Shown here one piece after another: positions 1 through 6,239 of a stretch of 9,662 nucleotides of DNA. The notes under the pieces are model-generated. The model did not search any database and was not told the origin of the DNA. It worked only from the letters and a program-made list of their open reading frames with translations. The position numbers and the translations under genes were made by a program. Every line of letters begins with the position of its first letter. The stretch's first letter is position 1. The stretch is from Gammaproteobacteria bacterium (GTDB lineage: Bacteria > Pseudomonadota > Gammaproteobacteria > UBA6429 > Thiohalophilaceae): NCBI GenBank assembly GCA_024639445.1, contig JAHEIJ010000069.1, forward strand, positions 1 through 9,662. Direction: 5' to 3'.

Positions 1-267
1 TGCCATAAATAGTTCAATCGGAGCGGTAACCACGCCACCACCAAAGCGGGGTTGTGAAGTCCCACCCCAGAGCAGGACTTTATCCACGTTGTGGTGCATG
101 ACGATGCCGAACTTATCGAGGTAAAAGCGGCATAATGCACGACTTAATTCTTCCGCCAGGGCGTCACAAATAGTATCAGGATGGCCGATACCCTTGCGCT
201 CGACAATCTCTACAGGTTGATGGACATGGGAAAATGGTTCGCGTGCTGTGATGGTGGTTTGATACAT
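1..267 (-). CDS. mat: Archaeal-type S-adenosylmethionine synthetase, N-terminal part (cut by window edge)
   Basis: Makes S-adenosylmethionine from methionine and ATP in the cytoplasm. The frame is open from an ATG at 267 to base 1, giving 89 residues of a protein usually near 400. Recognisable blocks are VERKGIGHPDTICD (residues 22-35), HHNVDKVLLWGG (58-69) and the glycine-rich FGGGVVTAPIE (75-85). These are the hallmark N-terminal motifs of the archaeal AdoMet synthetase family (COG1812), not of bacterial MetK. An AAGG Shine-Dalgarno lies 7 bases before the ATG. The gene starts 9 bases after the stop of the membrane-protein gene, so it is probably co-transcribed with it. Family assignment is firm from the motifs. 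The rest of the gene, including most of the catalytic core, lies outside the window. Confidence 0.9.
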   Translation of the reverse strand, partial: MYQTTITAREPFSHVHQPVEIVERKGIGHPDTICDALAEELSRALCRFYLDKFGIVMHHNVDKVLLWGGTSQPRFGGGVVTAPIELFMA

Positions 268-276
268 ACAATAACC

Positions 277-645
277 TTATTGGCGCAGATACTGCAGGTA
301 TTCTGTTGGTGGTGCAAGCCAGCCGAGCAACACCAGAATAACGACAATGATCGAATAAATCAGCGATATGTATAAACTGCGCTTGACACTGATCGTCGAT
401 CTTTCTTTATAGATTAGCCCTTCACCACCCCAGTGCATCAGCAAAAAGCCAAGCAAGTTGGTTAGCCAATAGCCAACGATAAAACTGGGTAAAAACAGAG
501 ATTCATCAAGCAGTGAAAATGGCAGTGAGAAAAAGTACGCCAGCGGAATATTAACCAGCAGATCATTCCACCAGGTCAGCGGGGAAAGAATAAAACCTGT
601 TGTAACCAATATAATATTTAGCAGGTTACGCTTCTTCATAACCAT
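277..645 (-). CDS. Small multi-pass membrane protein, function unknown
   Basis: I do not recognise this family. From the ATG at 645 it is 122 residues. It begins with a basic MVMKKRN head, followed by hydrophobic stretches at about residues 9-24, 31-45, 51-71 and 91-111, consistent with three or four membrane helices. A lysine/arginine-rich loop (about 80-89) suggests a cytoplasmic segment, and LAPPTEYLQYLRQ forms a short tail. The ATG at 645 was chosen because GGGAAG lies just upstream; an in-frame GTG at 660 and an ATG at 639 are alternatives. It sits 51 bases after the threonine ammonia-lyase and 9 bases before the SAM synthetase, which suggests one operon. No catalytic motif is visible and no function is proposed. 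Confidence 0.75.
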   Translation of the reverse strand: MVMKKRNLLNIILVTTGFILSPLTWWNDLLVNIPLAYFFSLPFSLLDESLFLPSFIVGYWLTNLLGFLLMHWGGEGLIYKERSTISVKRSLYISLIYSIIVVILVLLGWLAPPTEYLQYLRQ

Positions 646-696
646 ATTCTTCCCGGACACTTTAACTGGGGCGCGATTGTTAATCAGGGCAGGCGT

Positions 697-1905
697 TCAT
701 TTAAGCGTATAGCCGCACTGATCGATTGAGGCGATGATGGCATCGATATGCTCTTTGCCTTTTGCTTCCAGCACCATTTCCACTTCCGTTTCGCCAATAT
801 CGACTTCACTGACAGAGTGATGCTGATAGATCTCCAGAATATTTGCCTGTTGCTCCGCAACCAATGCGGCGAGTTTAGCGATATTGCCTGGCTTATCAGG
901 AATGACCACTTTGAGGCGAGCCATGCGGCCATCGTATTCCATGCCGCGCTCAAGTATCACCGTTAACATGGTCATATCGATATTGCCACCACTGAGTACC
1001 ACGACAATTTTCTTGTCCTTTATATTGTCGATGTATCCCTGACTCAGTGCCGCAAAGCCGACTGCCCCGGCGCCTTCGGTGAGGGTCTTTTCCCGTTCCA
1101 GCAGCATCATGATGGCACTGGCGATATTTTCTTCACTGACCGTGAGGATTTCATCAACATACTGCTTAACTAGCGGAAAGGTATGTTGTCCGACCTTGGT
1201 AATCGAGATGCCATCCGCAATGGTATTTGCGGGGTGGGATGTTTCGATGTGGCCGGCCGCGATACTGGATTTCATGGACGGGATTCGCCCGGCTTCTACA
1301 CCAATAATGCGAACTTCCGGCCGGGTAGCCTTTATGGCAAGGGCACTGCCGGCGATGAGACCGCCCCCGCCAATGGGCACCACCAGCATATCCAGCTCCG
1401 GCACTTGTTCCAGGACTTCCAGGCCAACGCTGCCTTGTCCGGCAATGATCCGGGGATCATCAAAGGCATGGATAAAGGTATAGCCATGTTGTTGCTGTAA
1501 CTCGCTGGCTTTGTCATAGGCTTCAGCATAGCGACTGCCATATAGCACGATGGCTGCGCCTAATTCCTCAGTGCCGCGTATTTTTGCCAGGGGAGTGGTT
1601 TCCGGCATCACAATGGTGGCATCGATACCGAGCTGGCGAGCCGCATAGGCCACGCCTTGTGCATGATTCCCGGCCGACGCAGCAATAACCCCCGCCTCGC
1701 GTTGTTCGGGCGTTAGTTGCAACATTTTATTAAAGGCGCCGCGGGGCTTGAACGACCCGGTGATTTGCAGGTTTTCCAGTTTAAGATAAATGTGACAGCC
1801 GTATAACCGACTGAGTATCTCGGAATAGTCACAGGGTGTCATCTCGACCACATCTTTAATGCGCTCGCGGGCGGTTTGGATGTCTGCAAGGGACAGGGTC
1901 GTCAT
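697..1905 (-). CDS. ilvA: Threonine ammonia-lyase with C-terminal ACT domain
   Basis: PLP enzyme that deaminates L-threonine (or serine) to 2-oxobutyrate (or pyruvate) and ammonia, the first step toward isoleucine. The 402-residue product carries the PLP lysine K53 in GSFKPRGAF, the SAGNHAQG block (77-84), the phosphate-binding PIGGGGLIAG (177-186) and the cofactor-ring serine in SGGN (305-308). A single ACT domain follows from about residue 329 (RLKVVIPDKPGNIAKLAALV) to the end. E. coli IlvA is about 514 residues with a longer regulatory region, and the catabolic TdcB lacks ACT. This one matches the intermediate, about 400-residue class, so allosteric control by an amino acid is likely but the ligand cannot be read from sequence. 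No strong Shine-Dalgarno precedes the ATG. It is the first gene of the leftward block. Confidence 0.95.
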   Translation of the reverse strand: MTTLSLADIQTARERIKDVVEMTPCDYSEILSRLYGCHIYLKLENLQITGSFKPRGAFNKMLQLTPEQREAGVIAASAGNHAQGVAYAARQLGIDATIVMPETTPLAKIRGTEELGAAIVLYGSRYAEAYDKASELQQQHGYTFIHAFDDPRIIAGQGSVGLEVLEQVPELDMLVVPIGGGGLIAGSALAIKATRPEVRIIGVEAGRIPSMKSSIAAGHIETSHPANTIADGISITKVGQHTFPLVKQYVDEILTVSEENIASAIMMLLEREKTLTEGAGAVGFAALSQGYIDNIKDKKIVVVLSGGNIDMTMLTVILERGMEYDGRMARLKVVIPDKPGNIAKLAALVAEQQANILEIYQHHSVSEVDIGETEVEMVLEAKGKEHIDAIIASIDQCGYTLK

Positions 1906-1922
1906 ATTTTAAAAGCCGTGCT

Positions 1923-2055
1923 CTGTTGTCATTAGGCAGGGTGGTATTTAAATATATAGCTGATTTGTTATGTGGTGGCCATGTGACAACAGCCCGCCAG
2001 AATACATCAGGCTCCACGCTAGGCAGAATCTCATAAATTCGTTTGATCTGTTGTC
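1923..2055. repeat. Three copies of CTGTTGTC in the divergent intergenic region
   Basis: CTGTTGTC occurs at 1923-1930 and 2048-2055 on the plus strand and as its reverse complement GACAACAG at 1985-1992. The first and the inverted copy extend to a perfect 9-base inverted pair (CTGTTGTCA / TGACAACAG) 52 bases apart. The repeats lie between the divergent ilvA and 73-residue-protein genes (1906-2135, otherwise without a gene). They may be binding sites for a regulator of either operon, but no known regulator is assigned. Confidence 0.4.
1953..1981 (-). promoter_or_regulatory. Possible sigma70-type promoter for the ilvA block
   Basis: On the minus strand TGGCCA (1981-1976, 4 of 6 to TTGACA) is followed after 17 bases by TATATA (1958-1953, 5 of 6 to TATAAT) in an A/T-rich stretch. 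It would start transcription about 45 bases before the ilvA ATG. The match is modest and the A/T-rich stretch alone could produce it. Confidence 0.3.
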
Positions 2056-2135
2056 TTAACTCAAGTGGGTCGAAGGAAGTGCAATAGCTATTCTGCTATT
2101 CTACAAACATTCAGTGTCATTATGGAGTTACTGGT

Positions 2136-2357
2136 ATGACGAATCGGCACCAGGAAAGAGCGGAAAAGATCGTGGCGACATTCAAACAGTCGCTGGACAA
2201 GAAGGTAGCCAAACAGATAACAGATGCGCAGTTCAACGCTTTGACACTCATGATCAGGGAAGTCATGGGGGAAGAAGCAGGCTTTGCGGCTGAACAACTT
2301 GAGCAGGTTATCCGGAAACTTCGTGCCGAGTCAGAAAAACCGGAGCTTGGCATGTAA
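2136..2357 (+). CDS. Small helical protein of unknown function, first gene of chaperone cluster
   Basis: A 73-residue, charged, probably all-helical soluble protein with no signal peptide, membrane segment or cysteine. I do not recognise its family. It has a basic N-terminal helix (about 4-33, rich in K, R and Q), a middle helix around QFNALTLMIREVMGEE (38-53) and an acidic/basic C-terminal helix ending in RAESEKPELGM. Regularly spaced hydrophobic residues suggest amphipathic helices or a coiled coil. The start is well supported: GGAG (2124-2127) sits 8 bases before the ATG. The gene faces the same way as dnaK, with 143 bases between its stop and the dnaK start. The position suggests a stress-related or co-chaperone role, but this rests on gene order only. 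Confidence 0.7.
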   Translation: MTNRHQERAEKIVATFKQSLDKKVAKQITDAQFNALTLMIREVMGEEAGFAAEQLEQVIRKLRAESEKPELGM

Positions 2358-2422
2358 AATTTTAATTCAAGAAGTAAAATCCAGCTTTATTCATCATTCA
2401 CTACCTAACTTCATACGCGAAT

Positions 2423-2441
2423 GATAGGCAATCCTCCTATC
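2423..2441 (+). other. Short hairpin in the leader between the small gene and dnaK
   Basis: GATAGG (2423-2428) and CCTATC (2436-2441) form a perfect 6-base stem with a 7-base loop, 60 bases before the dnaK ATG. No T tract follows, so it is not a standard terminator. It could be an mRNA-processing or stability element, or chance. The rest of 2358-2500 is A/T-rich and holds no gene and no convincing promoter. Confidence 0.25.
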
Positions 2442-2500
2442 CAGCAGGCGATAAAAGTAAAACCAAACAAGATTTGATTTTCAGTTCATTGGGGCAACGT

Positions 2501-4375
2501 ATGGCAATTATCGGTATTGATCTTGGCACGTCGAATTCAGCAGCGGCCATGCTACGCGGCGGTCGACCTGTCATAATTCCCAGCGCCGAGGGGATCAGTC
2601 TGGGTGGCAAGGCCTTTCCCAGTTATGTGGCGATCACTGCAGATGGTCAAACCCTCATCGGTGAGCCGTCACGCCGCCAGGCAGCCGCTAATCCTGAAGG
2701 CACAGCCACCGGTTTTAAACGCCAGATGGGTAAGCGGGAAACCATTCGCTTGCGGGGGCGTGAGTTTACCCCTGAGCAGTTGTCCGCATTTTTGCTACAG
2801 AAAATCAAACGCGACGCCGAGGCCTTTCTCGGTGAGCCGGTCGAGAAAGCCGTAGTGACTGTACCGGCTTATTTTGACGACAATCAACGCAGTGCGACCA
2901 AGGATGCGTGTCGCATTGCCGGAATCGAAGTCGTGCGTCTGGTAAATGAACCGACCGCCGCTTCGCTGGCGTATGGTCTGGATCGGATCGGTGAAGAACT
3001 GCGTATTGTGGTGATTGATTTTGGCGGCGGCACACTGGATGTGACCATCATGGAGTTCGGTAAAGGCGTATTCGAAGTCAAAGCCACCAGTGGCGATACG
3101 CAACTTGGTGGTACCGATATGGATCAAAAGCTGGTTGATTACCTGGCTGAAAGGTTTAAAAGTCAGACGGGCGTGGATGTGCGCGATGACGAGAAAGCGT
3201 TTGCACGCTTGCGAGAAGCGGCCGAGGTCGCCAAGATTGAACTGTCAACCAGTACCACCACACATATCAGTTTGCCCTATATTACAGCTGTCGGCGGTGA
3301 GCCAAGACACCTGGAACTCGATCTCACCCGTACCGAGCTGGAACGTCAGGTCCATGAAGTGATCGCGCGTTGTCGCGGGCCGGTCCAACAGGCATTGAGT
3401 GATGCCGGTTATCAGCCCAATGAGATCCAGCGTATTGTCTTTGTCGGTGGACCTACGCGCATGCCCGCAGTGCGAAGCTTTTTCGAAGAGATGTTTGGTC
3501 GCAAGGCGGAAATGGGTGTCGATCCGATGGAATGCGTCGCCAGCGGGGCGGCCATTCAGGCCGGCGTATTGAGTGGTGAAGTTGGCGATATCGTGTTGGT
3601 GGACGTGACCCCCTTGACCCTGGGTGTTGAAACCCTCGGTGGCGTGGCCACCGCATTAATCGCCCGTAACACCCCGATACCGGTTAAACATACCGAAACC
3701 TTTACTACTGCCGCCGATATGCAAACCGCGGTTACGGTACATATTTACCAGGGAGAACGTCCGATGGCACGGGACAATACCAGCCTGGGCGAATTTAATC
3801 TGGAAGGTTTGCCACCGGCACCGCGCGGAATTCCAAAGATCGATGTGACCTTTGATATTGACTCCAACGGTATACTCAATGTGACCGCCAAGGATCAGGC
3901 GACAGGTAAATCACAATCCATCAGCATCACGGGTTCAACCCGACTTTCTGAAGATGACAAGCAACGCATGATTGATGAAGCAGAGCGCTATGCCGAGGAC
4001 GACAAGAAACGACGCGAAGAGGCGGACAAATTAAATGCGGCTGATTCGATGTGTTATCAGGCGGAGAAAATGCTGGCGGAGTTTGGCGAGAAACTCGGTG
4101 CTGACATGCGCAAACGGCTGGAAGAGGCACTGCGGCAGACACGCGAAGCATTAAGTAAACATGATCTTCAGCTGGTGACGCAAAGACAGGACGAGCTTGA
4201 AAAAGTGCTACGTGAAGCCGGCGCCTTGTTGTATTCCCAATCACCCGAAGCACCAACTTCGGGGGCCTATGCGCCGCATCCCGCCCCGGATCTGGGTGGC
4301 GGGGGTGAGGCCAAACCATCCGGATCCGGTCGCCGTGGTCGCGTCGTTGACGCCGACTACGAAGAGTCTAAATGA
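2501..4375 (+). CDS. dnaK: DnaK (Hsp70) chaperone, short type lacking the Gram-negative insert
   Basis: ATP-driven cytoplasmic chaperone that binds exposed hydrophobic segments with DnaJ and a nucleotide-exchange factor. The start is taken at the ATG at 2501 (MAIIGIDLGTSN), which has GGGG 6 bases upstream; an in-frame TTG at 2474 would add nine atypical residues. The 624 residues show phosphate motif 1 (GIDLGTSNS, 5-13), the catalytic lysine K73 (FKRQMG), VPAYFDDNQRSATKDA (121-136), the phosphate-2 motif DFGGGTLDVTI with T178, VGGPTRMPAV (315-324), the interdomain linker LVDVTPLTLG (366-375), a substrate-binding domain to about 480, a helical lid to about 580, a Gly/Pro-rich tail, and a VVDADYEESK end as in canonical DnaKs. 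The subdomain between K73 and LGEPV is about 24 residues shorter than in E. coli DnaK. It lies 21 bases before dnaJ. Confidence 0.97.
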   Translation: MAIIGIDLGTSNSAAAMLRGGRPVIIPSAEGISLGGKAFPSYVAITADGQTLIGEPSRRQAAANPEGTATGFKRQMGKRETIRLRGREFTPEQLSAFLLQKIKRDAEAFLGEPVEKAVVTVPAYFDDNQRSATKDACRIAGIEVVRLVNEPTAASLAYGLDRIGEELRIVVIDFGGGTLDVTIMEFGKGVFEVKATSGDTQLGGTDMDQKLVDYLAERFKSQTGVDVRDDEKAFARLREAAEVAKIELSTSTTTHISLPYITAVGGEPRHLELDLTRTELERQVHEVIARCRGPVQQALSDAGYQPNEIQRIVFVGGPTRMPAVRSFFEEMFGRKAEMGVDPMECVASGAAIQAGVLSGEVGDIVLVDVTPLTLGVETLGGVATALIARNTPIPVKHTETFTTAADMQTAVTVHIYQGERPMARDNTSLGEFNLEGLPPAPRGIPKIDVTFDIDSNGILNVTAKDQATGKSQSISITGSTRLSEDDKQRMIDEAERYAEDDKKRREEADKLNAADSMCYQAEKMLAEFGEKLGADMRKRLEEALRQTREALSKHDLQLVTQRQDELEKVLREAGALLYSQSPEAPTSGAYAPHPAPDLGGGGEAKPSGSGRRGRVVDADYEESK

Positions 4376-4396
4376 ACACATGGTTGAAGCCGTGAT

Positions 4397-5533
4397 ATGG
4401 CCACTGTGCAACGTGATTATTACGAAGTGCTTGGAGTACCACATGACGCGGATGCCTCGGCGATCAAGGATGCGTTCCGTGAACTGGCAATGAAATATCA
4501 TCCGGATCGCAACAAAGCGCCGGATGCCGAAGAAAAATTCAAAGAGATCGCGGAAGCCTACGCGATACTTTCTGACCCCAAAAAACGTGCCCAGTATGAT
4601 CGCGGTGGTTTTGCCGGGGTTGCGGATTTTACCCCCGAGGATCTGTTCGGCGGCATAGATTTTGGTGACATCTTCGGGGATATGGGCTTCGGGTTTGATT
4701 TTGGCGGCGGCAGTATTTTTGACCGCCTGTTCCGTCATGGTCGGCGCGGTCCGGCACGCGGGCATGATCTCGAAATCATGTTGACCGTTCCGCTGGAGCG
4801 CATCAACAGCGGGGGTGAGGAAACGGTGCGTTACACCCGTTCGGTAAGTTGTCCTACCTGTGCGGGTTCCGGTGCCAAGCCGGGTACTACCCCGCGTCAG
4901 TGTGAAACCTGCGGTGGGACAGGACGACGGGTTATCTCCCGCGATCAGAAACAGGAAAAAGGCAGTATTCATTTTCAACAGATCACTGTTTGTCCCGCCT
5001 GCCAGGGACGAGGTGTATTTATAGACAGTCCCTGCCAGGCATGTCATGGCACAGGTCAGATTGAAAAGGAAGAATCACTTAAAGTAACTATTCCGATTGG
5101 TGTTGAAGAAGCCACGGCGTTACGCATTCCAGCCCACGGCATGCAAAGTGAAGAGCCTAATGGTGTGCCCGGTGATTTATATGTGATCGTCCGCAGTGCG
5201 CAGGACCCTCGCTTCGAACGTGCCGGCGCGGACCTGTGGCGCGTTGAAACCCTTGACGTGGTGGATGCCGTGTTGGGTACCAAATTGACCGTGCCCACCC
5301 TGGAAGGTCAGGTCGACGTGAAAGTGCCGGCTGGCACTCAACCCGATGAGATCCTACGCTTACGCGGTAAGGGACTGGCCAGGCCAGGCGGGGGCGGGTA
5401 TGGCAATCTCAATGTGCGTATTCAGGTGCACATTCCGGAAAATCCGACTGTCGAGGAACGCCATCTTTATGAGCAACTTCGTTCGTTTGGATTAAATAAC
5501 ACGCAAAAAAAACGCTGGTGGCAAACGCCTTGA
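4397..5533 (+). CDS. dnaJ: DnaJ co-chaperone (type I Hsp40)
   Basis: Delivers substrates to DnaK and stimulates its ATPase. The 378-residue product is a complete type I Hsp40. It has a J domain (about 5-70) with the HPD motif at 35-37, then a Gly/Phe/Asp-rich linker (about 70-113) containing DIFGD. A zinc-binding domain follows with all four repeats intact: CPTCAGSG (152), CETCGGTG (169), CPACQGRG (199) and CQACHGTG (213). C-terminal beta domains run from about 225, with PGDLYVIV and a GLARPGGGGYGNL segment. The end is short and basic/aromatic (KKRWWQTP). The gene begins 21 bases after the dnaK stop behind a weak GAAG ribosome site, so translation may depend on the upstream gene. Together with the adjacent DnaK it is probably a dedicated pair. 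Confidence 0.96.
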   Translation: MATVQRDYYEVLGVPHDADASAIKDAFRELAMKYHPDRNKAPDAEEKFKEIAEAYAILSDPKKRAQYDRGGFAGVADFTPEDLFGGIDFGDIFGDMGFGFDFGGGSIFDRLFRHGRRGPARGHDLEIMLTVPLERINSGGEETVRYTRSVSCPTCAGSGAKPGTTPRQCETCGGTGRRVISRDQKQEKGSIHFQQITVCPACQGRGVFIDSPCQACHGTGQIEKEESLKVTIPIGVEEATALRIPAHGMQSEEPNGVPGDLYVIVRSAQDPRFERAGADLWRVETLDVVDAVLGTKLTVPTLEGQVDVKVPAGTQPDEILRLRGKGLARPGGGGYGNLNVRIQVHIPENPTVEERHLYEQLRSFGLNNTQKKRWWQTP

Positions 5534-5618
5534 GTTTGGCAATCGTTATACTCACTTTAATGTAGGTATGTAAGGAATAAGTGTCTTTGATTCTAATCAG
5601 CCTTATTTCGTAGTGTGT

Positions 5619-5653
5619 TATGTGGACATTCTTTTGAAAGGAGTAATGACATG
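5619..5653 (+). promoter_or_regulatory. Candidate fourU-like RNA thermometer covering the hsp20 ribosome site and start codon
   Basis: In the transcript 5619-5623 (UAUGU) pairs with 5649-5653 (ACAUG, including the start codon). After a 3-base bulge (GGA, 5624-5626), CAUU (5627-5630) pairs with AAUG (5645-5648). After a C/U mismatch, UUUU (5632-5635) pairs with the Shine-Dalgarno GGAG (5640-5643), closed by a GAAA tetraloop (5636-5639). That is 13 pairs, four of them G-U. Both the ribosome site and the AUG are hidden in a stem weak enough to melt on warming. FourU thermometers with a U run opposite the Shine-Dalgarno are known for small heat-shock genes such as Salmonella agsA. The role here is inferred from pairing alone. 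Confidence 0.55.
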
Positions 5654-6151
5654 GCAAAAGAAGAAAAGAAAGAAAGCAAACAGGAACTGCAAAAAGCCGA
5701 GCCCAAACGTGGATTGAACCCTTTTGAGGAAATGGATCGCATGTTTGAAGACTATTTTTCGCGCGGCTGGATGCGGCCTTTTCGCTGGGAATGGCCCTCG
5801 CTGGGTGAAATGGCAAAACCCTTTGAAGGCAAAATGCCCAAGGTGGATGTTATCGAGCGTGATGATGAAGTGGTGGTGAAAGCCGAACTCCCGGGCGTAG
5901 AAAAGAAGGATCTTGATGTATCCGTCACGGAGAATAGCGTAACCATCAAGGGCACGACGAGCCACGAAGAAAAAGAAGAGAAAGGTGATTTCTACCGCTG
6001 CGAAATCTCGCGTGGTGCCTATGCCCGTACCGTAGGGTTGCCTTCGTATGTCGATGCCGATAAGGCCAAGGCGAGCTTCAAGGACGGCATTCTGGAGTTA
6101 ACCCTACCGAAGGTAGAAAAATCAAAACGGCGCAGTGTGGAAGTGAAGTAA
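5651..6151 (+). CDS. hsp20: Small heat-shock protein, Hsp20/alpha-crystallin family
   Basis: ATP-independent holdase that keeps unfolding proteins soluble until DnaK/DnaJ refold them. The start is the ATG at 5651, preceded by a strong GAAAGGAG (5636-5643); an in-frame GTG at 5615 would add twelve residues but has no ribosome site. The 166 residues comprise a charged lysine/glutamate-rich N-terminal arm (1-60, with an aromatic patch GWMRPFRWEWP at 39-49) and an alpha-crystallin domain (about 63-154) with VDVIERDDEVVVKAELPGV. The family signature is ASFKDGILELTLPK (141-154). The short tail SVEVK (162-166) contains a V-x-V form of the I/V-x-I/V oligomerisation motif. It follows dnaJ after 117 bases, enough for its own promoter, and its leader contains the putative thermometer. 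Confidence 0.96.
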   Translation: MAKEEKKESKQELQKAEPKRGLNPFEEMDRMFEDYFSRGWMRPFRWEWPSLGEMAKPFEGKMPKVDVIERDDEVVVKAELPGVEKKDLDVSVTENSVTIKGTTSHEEKEEKGDFYRCEISRGAYARTVGLPSYVDADKAKASFKDGILELTLPKVEKSKRRSVEVK

Positions 6152-6170
6152 AAACCTTTGGTTGTCACAT

Positions 6171-6204
6171 AAACAAAATCCGGCAGCCGCCGGGTTTTGT
6201 TTTT
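6171..6204. terminator. Strong, probably bidirectional intrinsic terminator
   Basis: AAACAAAATCCGGC (6171-6184) and GCCGGGTTTTGTTT (6189-6202) form a 14-base stem with one G-U/A-C position and an AGCC loop. On the plus strand the stem runs into a T-rich tail (6195-6204). On the minus strand the A-rich arm gives TTTTGTTT after the stem. It lies 19 bases past the hsp20 stop and 35 bases past the stop of the convergent acyl-CoA ligase gene, so it can serve both. Confidence 0.88.
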
Positions 6205-6239
6205 ATTAGATCAGCATGCTGGATTTATATCGATGGATA

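Noticed and set aside
181..375. Plus-strand open frame opposite the SAM synthetase and membrane-protein genes
   Set aside because: Antisense to two better supported genes, with no ribosome site or recognisable motif.
2112..2140. Hairpins around the start of the 73-residue gene (GTCAT with ATGAC; CAGT with ACTG)
   Set aside because: Stems of 4 to 6 pairs, mutually exclusive, with the GGAG site left in the loop; unlike the hsp20 leader they do not hide it.
4378..4393. Hairpin CATGG/CCGTG before dnaJ
   Set aside because: Five pairs only, with the weak ribosome site in the loop; probably chance.
4241..5047. Long minus-strand open frame of 268 codons opposite dnaK/dnaJ
   Set aside because: It mirrors the codon structure of dnaJ and the end of dnaK, both certain genes, and shows no protein family features.
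5581..5610. Heat-shock (sigma32) promoter CTTTGA with CCTTATTT, or sigma70 box TCTAAT, before hsp20
   Set aside because: The sigma32-like boxes are only 10 bases apart, shorter than accepted spacing, and TCTAAT has no matching -35. Not strong enough to annotate.
6212..6221. Palindrome CAGCATGCTG between the convergent genes
   Set aside because: A 10-base palindrome downstream of a terminator with no partner copies seen; likely chance.
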